A program made the position numbers and the translations under genes. A DNA stretch of 64,000 nt from Bacteroides sp. M10 (GTDB taxonomy: Bacteria; Bacteroidota; Bacteroidia; Bacteroidales; Bacteroidaceae): NCBI RefSeq assembly GCF_014334015.1, contig NZ_CP060488.1:3802501-3866500 (forward strand). The letters run 5' to 3'. The notes below the pieces were generated by a model. It worked only from the letters and a program-made list of their open reading frames with translations, made no database searches and had not been told where the DNA came from. This document shows positions 28,284 through 36,260 of the stretch, piece by piece. Each line of letters opens with the position of its first letter. Position 1 is the first letter of the stretch.

Positions 28284-29225
28284 TCATTTGAAAAAGAGTG
28301 AAGCGGCTCCAATACTTCCGGCCTTGTTTCCAAGAGCGGCAGCTATGATTTGAGTATTCACGGCACAGTCGGGGATGGCGTAACTGCGGGCTTTTTCGCT
28401 TACTTTCTGAATATAAAAGTCTCCGGCTTCGGAAAGTCCTCCACCGATCACAATCTTTTGAGGGCTGAAGATATTAATGAATCCTGCAATTCCATGTCCC
28501 AGAAAATCACAATGTTCTTCCAGCGATAGTTGTGCAATCTTATCTCCTTGTTTGTAAAGGCGGACGATCAGTTCTCCATTAATCTCCTCATTCGGGTAGG
28601 AGATACCTGCGTCTATTATCCGTTGACTGAAACGGCGTACCAAGGCAGAAGTGGAAGCATAATGTTCCAGACAGCCGACGGAACCACAGGCACAAGGTTC
28701 GCCATTGGCAATGAGAGGCACGTGCCCCAGTTCTGTCCCCCGGTTGGCATAACCGTTGAACAATTTGCCATCGATGACTACTGCACCGCCAATGCCTGTT
28801 CCTACTGTTAAGAAAACAACATGAGTGGCTCCCTGTCCGGCTCCATACATTGTTTCTCCTAATCCCATCAGATTGGCATCATTTCCCAATAAAGCCGGGA
28901 GTCCGGTTTCCTTTTCAATGCGGTCCGCCAGATGTATGTTTTCCCAACCGTTGATGTTTTCCGCACCTCCCAGAACTATGCGGTTTGTAGAATCTACGAT
29001 ACCCGGTGTACCGATTCCTATACCATTGATTTTGTAGCCTTGTTCCTGTGCAAAGGCTTTCACTTCATTGATAGCAGTAACCAACTGTCCGATGACAGCT
29101 TCGGCTGATACATCGGCTTTCGACGGTAACTTCCCTTGAAAGTAAAATACGCCTTCATTATCAATTAGGGCGTATTTTACAGAAGTTCCGCCAAGGTCAA
29201 TTCCTATAGCGTATTCTTTTTCCAT
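28284..29225 (-). CDS. ROK-family sugar kinase
   Basis: 313 residues, cytosolic. The N-terminal phosphate loop IGIDLGGTSVKYALID (8-23), the catalytic region LLGNDANLMGLGE near 116 and the ROK zinc motif CACGSVGCLEHYAS near 177-190 are intact. It probably phosphorylates a hexose or hexosamine released from heparin/HS, such as GlcNAc or glucosamine, using ATP. That is inferred from its place between the DUF3604 protein and the MFS transporter. The closest named families are glucokinase/NagK-like; substrate is not readable from sequence. Confidence 0.9.
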   Translation of the reverse strand: MEKEYAIGIDLGGTSVKYALIDNEGVFYFQGKLPSKADVSAEAVIGQLVTAINEVKAFAQEQGYKINGIGIGTPGIVDSTNRIVLGGAENINGWENIHLADRIEKETGLPALLGNDANLMGLGETMYGAGQGATHVVFLTVGTGIGGAVVIDGKLFNGYANRGTELGHVPLIANGEPCACGSVGCLEHYASTSALVRRFSQRIIDAGISYPNEEINGELIVRLYKQGDKIAQLSLEEHCDFLGHGIAGFINIFSPQKIVIGGGLSEAGDFYIQKVSEKARSYAIPDCAVNTQIIAAALGNKAGSIGAASLFFK

Positions 29226-29231
29226 ATCACC

Positions 29232-29266
29232 AAGTAATACTTAATACATAATACTTAATACTTAAA
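29232..29266. repeat. Short tandem repeat upstream of the ROK kinase gene
   Basis: Two copies of an AATACTTAATAC-type unit in the 45-base gap between the DUF3604 and ROK genes. It is A/T-rich and of no clear function. Confidence 0.5.
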
Positions 29267-29270
29267 AAAA

Positions 29271-30899
29271 TCACACTCTTTCTGCCCAAATCGGTGAACT
29301 CCAAGCCCATTGTCCGTCACGTTGGCGAACGCGTACATAGTAGTAGTCCGTATCACGTTGCGGCTCTTTATCTTCCATGTAGTGTTCCAAAGTGAAGCAG
29401 CTTTCCGGCATAGCGCGATTGAAGAGGATTGCCTCGCTCAACCAACCGATCATGAAGTGTGAACGTGAACCTTCGAGCAATTCGCCCAATGTGTGTTCAA
29501 ACTTCTTGCCATTGAATTCGGCAATGATCTTACCGTCTTTGGGCATTTCCACATCCAGAATGACGGCTTGCATGGCTGCTGTAGTCGTATTCGGATTCTT
29601 GCTACTGTACATATCCAGTTCGGTTTCCTTGTCGCCAACGGATACAATACGGTTGACATGCGTGTGGAATTCAGTTTCACCTTCTTGCGGAGAAGTGAAC
29701 GCTGCGCCACGGAAACAAGGAGTTACACTATGGATCTGTCCTTTGTCCACTGACAGTTTACCCTGCCAATGTACGTATTTCTCTTCACGATTCCAACCAA
29801 AATCAACTTTAACTTTGCAACGTACCGTATCACCTTCCGGAGCAATCGGAGTCAGAGGACCGTTCATGCGAGCTAAAATCTGTCCGTTCTTGACAATATC
29901 TACATAGTCGATACTGCTTTCACCTGTGACGTTCAGGTAGATACGGCGGCTGTTACCGCGAACCACGTCTCCCATGAAAGCGTCGTTGAGGCGGAAGTCG
30001 ATAATAATTTTATCACCGGTTGCGGCACATACGTGGCGGGTGCGGAGAGCTTCCCAAATAGCGTCGCGAGTCAATGACGGAGCCATGACACCAATACGAC
30101 CGTCGCCATAGCTTCCCGGATAACCGGAATGTTGGTCGGTAGAAGCCATGATACCGAATTTGTTGCCTAATTCAAGACCATATTGAATGGTTCCTTCCCA
30201 TTGGCGCGGACCCATATCGTGTAAATAAGGATAGTCTCCCTGATCGCTTTCTGCCAGACCGTGACGGGAATACATTTCTACGAATGGGGTAATATCTCCT
30301 TCGGTAAAGCATTTCCAGTTGTAACCACGATAACCGCCCTGGTAACCCATGTGATGCGGAGTGATAAATACTTTGTGTCCTTTAGCCTTCTGTTTCCAGT
30401 CTTCGATAGAAGTACATTCTACAAGTGGTGCGTCAAGATCATAATTCAATGCAACATGGTCACCATGTTCCATGCTGTGGGCCTCGTATCCGACAAAAGT
30501 AAGGAACTCACCTTCTTTATTGTATTCATTCGTCATTTTTACGTACTTCTCATAACCGCCTTCACGCAAACGTTTGAAAGCTCCCGTATGGTAATCGATC
30601 ACCCATTTCAGACGGGGATCATCTGCTCCGGGAATATCCGGCCACATCGCATGAGGAGTGACACTGACAAAATCCAATTGTCCTTTCGCTGCTTCAAAAG
30701 CGTCGCGCATGTCGCCGTGTCCGTATGTGATGTTGCAATGGTTGTGTAAGTCACCCCAGTACATTTTGAGGTTACTGGCTGACGGCATAATCTTTTTTGC
30801 TTCTTTGCTTCCAACTGCGCAAGAACCCAGCAAGCTGCCTGAAGCTGCCAATCCGAGGAAAGACCAGCCTGTGTTTTTTAAAAACTTTCTTCTATCCAT
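29271..30899 (-). CDS. DUF3604 / PHP-like metal-dependent hydrolase, Tat-type lipoprotein
   Basis: 542 residues. The N-terminus combines a twin-Arg motif (DRRKFLK, 2-8) with a lipobox (LLGSC, Cys27), so export may be by Tat as a periplasmic lipoprotein; residues after the Cys are not acidic, arguing against surface display. The DUF3604 core is clear: WGDLHNHCNITYGHG near 48-62 (H-x-H metal ligands), FVSVTPHAMWPD, and ASTDQHSGYPG near 253. This resembles polymerase/histidinol-phosphatase metal centres. Its reaction is not assigned by me. The heparin/HS locus context suggests a role on a sulfated or N-substituted glucosamine or uronate intermediate. Unusual features: it is not an S1-type sulfatase. 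Confidence 0.85.
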   Translation of the reverse strand: MDRRKFLKNTGWSFLGLAASGSLLGSCAVGSKEAKKIMPSASNLKMYWGDLHNHCNITYGHGDMRDAFEAAKGQLDFVSVTPHAMWPDIPGADDPRLKWVIDYHTGAFKRLREGGYEKYVKMTNEYNKEGEFLTFVGYEAHSMEHGDHVALNYDLDAPLVECTSIEDWKQKAKGHKVFITPHHMGYQGGYRGYNWKCFTEGDITPFVEMYSRHGLAESDQGDYPYLHDMGPRQWEGTIQYGLELGNKFGIMASTDQHSGYPGSYGDGRIGVMAPSLTRDAIWEALRTRHVCAATGDKIIIDFRLNDAFMGDVVRGNSRRIYLNVTGESSIDYVDIVKNGQILARMNGPLTPIAPEGDTVRCKVKVDFGWNREEKYVHWQGKLSVDKGQIHSVTPCFRGAAFTSPQEGETEFHTHVNRIVSVGDKETELDMYSSKNPNTTTAAMQAVILDVEMPKDGKIIAEFNGKKFEHTLGELLEGSRSHFMIGWLSEAILFNRAMPESCFTLEHYMEDKEPQRDTDYYYVRVRQRDGQWAWSSPIWAERV

Positions 30900-30949
30900 G
30901 ATATAATTGTTTTTGGTTAATCTTTATTTATATAAATGGGGATTTATAT

Positions 30950-31070
30950 TTCACCACAGAGGACACGGAGGACACAGAGTTTCATGTATTTATAATCGTA
31001 TTTATCGCTCTGTTTTACTTACGGAAAGAAGAGAGAAAAACTCTGTGTCCTCCGTGTCCTCTGTGGTGAA
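30950..31070. repeat. Perfect 33-base inverted repeat between sulfatase and DUF3604 genes
   Basis: The arms at 30950-30982 and 31038-31070 are exact reverse complements (TTCACCACAGAGGACACGGA... ). The inner 55 bases are unique. The 186-base gap is otherwise featureless. The motif resembles dispersed intergenic CACCACAGA-type repeats and would fold into a very stable mRNA hairpin. Confidence 0.95.
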
Positions 31071-31085
31071 CTCATAAATTATCAT

Positions 31086-32702
31086 TTAGCGATTCTTCAT
31101 CAGTCGGCGATCACCTTTAAAGAGGACTTTTTCTTTTTCGTCCGGGTCAGTATCTTTGTACTGTTTTTGAGTGTCCTGAAGTAGCTCCATCAGCTCTTTT
31201 TGTACTTTAGCATACTCCGGTTTGCCGAAGACATTGTTCATTTCTCTCGGATCAGCTTTCATATCATACATTTCCCATTCGTCGATATCGTTGTAGAAAT
31301 GAATCAGTTTGAAATCTTGTGTACGGATACCATAGTGACGTTTTACGGAGTGTTCTGCAGGATATTCGTAATAATGGTAATAAGCAGCTTTACGCCAGTC
31401 GGCCGGGGTTTTGCCTTCGTTGACCAATATAGGTTTCAAAGAAGCTCCTTGAATATCTGACGGAATATCTACTCCGGCAAAGTCGAGGAAGGTAGGAGCA
31501 AAGTCTACATTCATGCTGATTGCATTACTGGTACTTCCTGCTTTGATTGCTTTCGGGTAACGGATGATAAGAGGCATACGCTGACATTCTTCATACATGA
31601 AGCGTTTGTCAAACCAGCCATGTTCGCCAAGGAAGAAACCCTGGTCGGAAGTGTAGACAATGATTGTATTGTCCAGTTCGCCAATCTTTTCGAGATAATT
31701 CAATAGTCGGCCGATATTTTCGTCTACTGCCAGAACCGTAGCCAGATAATCGCGCATATATTGTTGATATTTCCAGCTGATTAAAGATTTGCCTTTCAAG
31801 TCACCTTTGCGGTATTCGGCAATGCGCCCGGCGTATACAGAATCCCATTTATCCTGAACTTCAATAGGCATACGTTTATATACACTATAAAGACGGTTGG
31901 TTGTATCTTTCAGCATCTCTTCACGAGTCATCAATTTGAGATCCCAGTCGTTTGTCAACGTGTGCTCGATAGACATATCCTGCTCGCGAGCAGCTCTTCC
32001 ACGACCTTCGTAGTCGTCGAACAGATTAGCCGGTTCCGGGAAAGTTGTATTATTGAATATGCCTAAATGACGGGGAGCGGGCATCCAGTTACGGTGTGGG
32101 GCTTTCTGGTGATACATCATGCAGAACGGTTTGTTCTTGTCCCGTCCTTCAAGGAATTTAATTGCTTTGTCGGTAATAATATCCGTAGCATATCCTTTTT
32201 CTACGATATGTTTTCCGTCTTCCCAGAAATCAGGATCGTAATAGTCACCTTGCTCATGTTGGCCGCTAAGGATACTCCAATGGTCGAAACCTTGCGGTTC
32301 GCTGATGAGGTGCCATTTGCCGATCATGGCAGTCTGGTATCCGGCTTGCTGAAGAAGTTTGGGGAATGTCTGCTGATCGCCGTTGAATGTACTTGCATTA
32401 TCGGTAAAACCATTCTCGTGACTGAATTTGCCGGTGAGGATGCAAGCGCGTGAAGGTCCCGAAAGAGCATTGACAGCGTAACAATTATCAAAGCGGATAC
32501 CTTCGTTGGCAATCCGATCCATGTTAGGAGTTTGGATCAGATTTCCTCCATAACAGGACATTGCTTGAGTGGTGTGATCATCCGTCATCATGAAGATGAT
32601 GTTCGGCTGTCTGACTTCTTCTTTCTTTTGGCTGTTGCAAGAAACGAGGCTTAGTGCTGCCAATGGGAGGAGTAGGGTAGAGGAGGTGTAATAGTTTTCC
32701 AT
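31086..32702 (-). CDS. Ser-type sulfatase (S1 family), heparin/HS glucosamine sulfatase candidate
   Basis: 538 residues. The nucleophile motif is SGPSR (Ser81), the serine variant of C/S-x-P-S-R that must be oxidised to formylglycine by an anaerobic maturase, not present in this window. Metal-site residues are visible: MMTDDH (Asp41/Asp42), GKWHL near 127 and SDQGFFLGEHGWFDKR. The N-terminus has a lipobox (LVSC, Cys22) with no acidic run after it, suggesting a periplasmic lipoprotein; the n-region lacks Lys or Arg, which is odd. The equivalent B. thetaiotaomicron gene encodes a GlcNAc/GlcNS-6-O-sulfatase. A hairpin ends about 9 bases before the start. Confidence 0.9.
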   Translation of the reverse strand: MENYYTSSTLLLPLAALSLVSCNSQKKEEVRQPNIIFMMTDDHTTQAMSCYGGNLIQTPNMDRIANEGIRFDNCYAVNALSGPSRACILTGKFSHENGFTDNASTFNGDQQTFPKLLQQAGYQTAMIGKWHLISEPQGFDHWSILSGQHEQGDYYDPDFWEDGKHIVEKGYATDIITDKAIKFLEGRDKNKPFCMMYHQKAPHRNWMPAPRHLGIFNNTTFPEPANLFDDYEGRGRAAREQDMSIEHTLTNDWDLKLMTREEMLKDTTNRLYSVYKRMPIEVQDKWDSVYAGRIAEYRKGDLKGKSLISWKYQQYMRDYLATVLAVDENIGRLLNYLEKIGELDNTIIVYTSDQGFFLGEHGWFDKRFMYEECQRMPLIIRYPKAIKAGSTSNAISMNVDFAPTFLDFAGVDIPSDIQGASLKPILVNEGKTPADWRKAAYYHYYEYPAEHSVKRHYGIRTQDFKLIHFYNDIDEWEMYDMKADPREMNNVFGKPEYAKVQKELMELLQDTQKQYKDTDPDEKEKVLFKGDRRLMKNR

Positions 32703-32711
32703 AATGATAAG

Positions 32712-32746
32712 AAGCCTCTCCCAAGAAAAGGGGCAGGGAGAGGCTT
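32712..32746 (-). terminator. Strong hairpin between PL12 and sulfatase genes
   Basis: AAGCCTCTCCC and GGGAGAGGCTT are perfect 11-base arms around a 13-base loop. It lies just before the sulfatase start, so it may act as a partial terminator, processing site or translational barrier inside the operon rather than a full stop. Confidence 0.7.
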
Positions 32747-32755
32747 TGAGGCTTT

Positions 32756-34756
32756 TTATAGTTTGTATTTTAATGACTGTTTCTTTCCGTTTACTTTCAC
32801 TTCTACTTCCAGATCGTTTTCATCGAACGCTTTGTTCTTGAATTTAGCGTCAAATTTAGGGGCATCTGCGCTTTTCTTAACCGGGTAGATAACAGTGATG
32901 TAACGTACAGCTTCTTCGCCGTCTTTTCTCACGTTGAACGATACATTCATACGTTTGTAACGTTTGCGATAAGCTGTTGAACACCATCCTGGTTCTTTCT
33001 TCATACTCATGCCAGCAGGGCCGAAGCATTGCAGTTTCATGTTGCTTCCATCCTCGAACTGTGTCAGGAACGTCATGTCTTCGCGGCTGTTGGCAATTTC
33101 TCCTTTCGGCATCTGATAGTGGAGATTGATAGAACCTTTACCGCTACCTGCCATTTCATCTACAATAACAAAGTAAGTGTTATCAACGAAGAAAACAGAA
33201 CGACGGTGTTTCAGATTCTTGTAACTCGGATTTTCAGTCACTAAAGTCTGGATAGGACCTTCCGGTTGCCATAACTTAGTAACAGATTCTGTTGTATCGA
33301 GATTCTTGTTGTCCAGGGTTACTGTGTTGTGAACGCAAGTCTGACGATGCCAGTTGCGTTGTTCCATTACTTCGCCTTCACCTGCGTATACATACGAACC
33401 AGAATCCGGGAACAAATTCTTGCCGTTGAACCAAAGTTCAAATGTACCATTATCCGGCTGACAGTGCCAGAAAGCTTTCGGACCTGCCTTTACTACCATT
33501 TGGGTAGCATCCATTCCCCATGAATTACGGAATACAAAGAAGCCTGATTTCAGGAAACCTTTAGACATATAATCCGGCAATGCACCTTCTTTTCCTTCTG
33601 TAGCGAAGTATTTGATTGCCTGGTTCTTCGGGAACAGTTTACTCCATGACTTGTAGTTTTTCACCATTTCTTTCTTGGTTGTCAACTTGGCGTCGCTGAA
33701 ACATGGATTGGTGTAATCAGGGAAAGAAATGTTTGCATAGAACATAATCATGTTTTCAATGGTATCCAAATAATCTTGAGGGAATTCCTTACGGAATCCG
33801 TTAGCATCTGCGATACCTAAGGCTTTACAGAAAATGTTAATAGCTGCCAGATGATAATGTGGGTCAAGTTCGAACTGTCCGCCATCTTCGTATACCTGTA
33901 CGTGAATTTCACGGTTCAGAATGTCGATACCACTTTTTCTCCAAGCCGGAGCATCTTTGAATTCAGGGAAAAAGGCACCTGCATAAATCATGCGTTGAGC
34001 TTCAAAAAGTAAATGGTTGCCTTGATCCGAGTAATTAGCAAGGATATGTACAGCATGTTTGTAATAGTTCACCAGGAATTCTGTCAGGAAGTCCGGAGTG
34101 AAAGAAGGGGAGGGAAGGAATAACTGGAACTGTGAAGTCTGGTCTTGCAGACGATTACTCACTTCCAGAGGACGCCATGCAAAACGTACGTTTTCTACTT
34201 CACCTTTGATTTTTCCATCACTTACCAGCTCATATTCTTTCTTGTCCATCTTCACCAACGGATTCTTTTTAATCCAGTCGATATACTGGTGTGCCCATTC
34301 TTTAGCATATTTTTCATCACCGGATATACGGTAAGCTTTACCCATTGGAGTGAACCATTTGTGACGGTGCAACTGCCAGCGGAGCTCATTATCTTTCACC
34401 GGCCAGTATTGCCAGTTGATATCTTCTCCATAATTGTAAGAAGGTTGATAACCTTTATGTACGAAGAATGTATGTTTCAATCCGTCATCCGCCCATTGCT
34501 GTTCTTCTTTGCTGATAGTCACTTTATTCAGGTTGATATCCGGAGTTTTTACGTTGGTACGTGCGCGGTAATAGTCCAGTAATGCTTTGGCAGCATCCTC
34601 ATCTTTACCCTCCTGATGCAAAGTTTTTACTTTCTCCAGTCCCGGATAGTCCAGGTTAAGAAGAGAAAAGACTTCGCTTTTCAGTTCTTGGGCGTAACCC
34701 TTGCTTACGAAACATGCGATTGCAAGCAGAACGATGTACTTTAAAGTTTTATTCAT
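32756..34756 (-). CDS. Heparinase III-type lyase, PL12, periplasmic
   Basis: 666 residues with a type I signal peptide cleaved after YAQ (23). It cleaves heparan sulfate by beta-elimination. The N-terminal (alpha/alpha) toroid (about 30-400) contains the likely catalytic residues Asn247 (DQGNHLL) and Tyr301 (DPHYHLAAI); the C-terminal beta-sandwich contributes His431 (FWHCQPDNG). Length and layout match the characterised PL12 enzyme of B. thetaiotaomicron. No lipobox: it is expected in the periplasm, finishing oligosaccharides imported by SusC/D. A second PL12 at 43348-45567 is a surface lipoprotein. Confidence 0.95.
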   Translation of the reverse strand: MNKTLKYIVLLAIACFVSKGYAQELKSEVFSLLNLDYPGLEKVKTLHQEGKDEDAAKALLDYYRARTNVKTPDINLNKVTISKEEQQWADDGLKHTFFVHKGYQPSYNYGEDINWQYWPVKDNELRWQLHRHKWFTPMGKAYRISGDEKYAKEWAHQYIDWIKKNPLVKMDKKEYELVSDGKIKGEVENVRFAWRPLEVSNRLQDQTSQFQLFLPSPSFTPDFLTEFLVNYYKHAVHILANYSDQGNHLLFEAQRMIYAGAFFPEFKDAPAWRKSGIDILNREIHVQVYEDGGQFELDPHYHLAAINIFCKALGIADANGFRKEFPQDYLDTIENMIMFYANISFPDYTNPCFSDAKLTTKKEMVKNYKSWSKLFPKNQAIKYFATEGKEGALPDYMSKGFLKSGFFVFRNSWGMDATQMVVKAGPKAFWHCQPDNGTFELWFNGKNLFPDSGSYVYAGEGEVMEQRNWHRQTCVHNTVTLDNKNLDTTESVTKLWQPEGPIQTLVTENPSYKNLKHRRSVFFVDNTYFVIVDEMAGSGKGSINLHYQMPKGEIANSREDMTFLTQFEDGSNMKLQCFGPAGMSMKKEPGWCSTAYRKRYKRMNVSFNVRKDGEEAVRYITVIYPVKKSADAPKFDAKFKNKAFDENDLEVEVKVNGKKQSLKYKL

Positions 34757-34784
34757 GATATAATAGGTGTTATAATTTTATGTA

Positions 34785-36071
34785 TTAGATATCTTTGTAA
34801 TTGATACCTTTCAGATCCATGAATCTCTTCAATGCTTCCAGATAATAGTAGTCAGCATAGTTCAGTGGAGTGTCGATTTCAGAACCATTGGGCAGTGAAC
34901 CTACGGAATGCATCAAGATGAATCCTTGATTGTCACCCACTTTTGCAAGATATGCATCACTTGACAGACTCTTCAGAATCTTTTCCGCATAATCCAGATA
35001 TTTCTGTCCATTGGGAACCATTGTGCTTAGTTCAATCATTGCAGAAGCAGTGACAGAAGCAGCAGATACATCGCGTGGAGTTTCTTTGGTTACAGGAGCA
35101 TCATAATCCCAATAAGGAATAGCGTCGTCTGTTTTTACGCGATCCATAATCATATCAGCTATATCCTTTGCAAAGTTCAGGAAGATGCTGTCATTTGTTT
35201 CGCGGAAACAAGCGGTATATCCGTACACAGCCCATGCCTGTCCGCGTGCCCATGAAGAATCATCGTTCTTGCCTTGGTGGGTTTGTTTTCGTTCTACTGT
35301 ACCATCGCTGTTATAGCTTACTACATGCCAGCAAGTATAATCCGGGCGGAAGTGATTATGCATCGTTGTCATGGCATGTTTGATAGCGATGTCTTTATAT
35401 CTATTGTCGCCTGTTGCTTTTGCTACATTGAACAGAAGATCAAGGTTCATCATATTGTCGATGATAACCGGGAAGTTCCATGTTCCGAAATCCCATGAAC
35501 GGATAGCACCGATAGAATCATTGAAACGACCGCAGAGGTTATCGGCAGTTTCTCTCATCACAGCAGCGATGGTATCGTTAGGTGAAAGACGTTCTGCATT
35601 GCCGTAGCTACAGTTGACCATAAATCCCAAATCATGTGTACCTTTATAATAGCGTACCGGATTCAGAAGATTGGTATATTCGATTGCTTGAGTTTTCAGT
35701 GTATCGTTTCCTGTCAGTTCGTATGCATACCATAATGAACCGGGGAAGAAACCGCTCGTCCAGTCATAAACGTTGCAGAGGCGACGTTTGCCTAGCTGTT
35801 CGGCAGTAGGCTGTGCACGTAGGGAATCTTTAAATGTTAATGAATCTCTTTCCAACTGACGGCAAAGGAAATCCATGTCATAGCCGGTACGGATGGAGCG
35901 TGGCAGCATCCCTGTACCACTAACTTCTTCAGCAGAAAGTTGTAATTGGGCAGAAGCTACATCCAGTCCTTTTTTTATCCAACTGTAGTCTTCCTTTGGG
36001 GTTGTCTGGCACGACGCGAGTGCAATACTAACCGAAGCAAAGAGAACAAGTTTCTTTTTCATGTTATTCAT
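34785..36071 (-). CDS. GH88 unsaturated glucuronyl hydrolase
   Basis: 428 residues (or 425 from the second ATG). It removes the 4,5-unsaturated uronate left on the non-reducing end by PL12/PL15 lyases, via enol-ether hydration. The catalytic Asp pair is visible: Asp147 in THDLGF and Asp205 in IIDNMMNLDLL; WARGQAWAVYGY near 270 is also typical. The lipobox is ALASC (Cys21) followed by QTTP, not an acidic run, so a periplasmic lipoprotein is likely. It lies 189 bases downstream of susD with its own -7-like box and a hairpin in the gap. Confidence 0.94.
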   Translation of the reverse strand: MNNMKKKLVLFASVSIALASCQTTPKEDYSWIKKGLDVASAQLQLSAEEVSGTGMLPRSIRTGYDMDFLCRQLERDSLTFKDSLRAQPTAEQLGKRRLCNVYDWTSGFFPGSLWYAYELTGNDTLKTQAIEYTNLLNPVRYYKGTHDLGFMVNCSYGNAERLSPNDTIAAVMRETADNLCGRFNDSIGAIRSWDFGTWNFPVIIDNMMNLDLLFNVAKATGDNRYKDIAIKHAMTTMHNHFRPDYTCWHVVSYNSDGTVERKQTHQGKNDDSSWARGQAWAVYGYTACFRETNDSIFLNFAKDIADMIMDRVKTDDAIPYWDYDAPVTKETPRDVSAASVTASAMIELSTMVPNGQKYLDYAEKILKSLSSDAYLAKVGDNQGFILMHSVGSLPNGSEIDTPLNYADYYYLEALKRFMDLKGINYKDI

Positions 36072-36107
36072 TTTAAGTGATTGTTTTTAGAAGTTTTGTA
36101 ACTGATG

Positions 36108-36115
36108 CAAAAGTA
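36108..36115 (-). promoter_or_regulatory. Candidate internal promoter upstream of GH88
   Basis: TACTTTTG on minus matches TAnnTTTG; no -33 TTTG lies at 19-21 bases. A regulated start site in front of the enzyme half of the locus is possible. Confidence 0.45.
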
Positions 36116-36208
36116 GGTGAAAGACCTAATTTTGTGTTACAGGATTGTCGAAAAGGCGTTTAAATAGAGCTTTTCAAGTTTTGATTTTGTTGAAAAAGGT
36201 TTTAAATA

Positions 36209-36242
36209 TCTCCAATATGCCCTATTTAAGGCATATTGGAGA
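36209..36242 (-). terminator. Hairpin between susD and GH88 genes
   Basis: Perfect arms TCTCCAATATGCC and GGCATATTGGAGA with an 8-base loop, 19 bases after the SusD stop on minus. A weak T-run follows on minus (AAAACC...). It could reduce read-through from the surface-protein genes to the enzyme genes or stabilise the susCD mRNA end. Confidence 0.65.
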
Positions 36243-36260
36243 GAAGTTATAGAGATTTTG

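Noticed and set aside
28149..29266. CRISPR-like repeats (TATCAACTATCA and AATACTTAATAC units)
   Set aside because: Units are short, low in complexity, inverted or adjacent, and have no spacers or cas genes.
29392..29907. 171-codon plus-strand frame inside the DUF3604 gene
   Set aside because: Antisense to a conserved protein; composition is that of a shadow frame.
30950..31070. Terminal inverted repeats of an insertion sequence
   Set aside because: Only 55 bases lie between the arms, without a transposase or target duplication.
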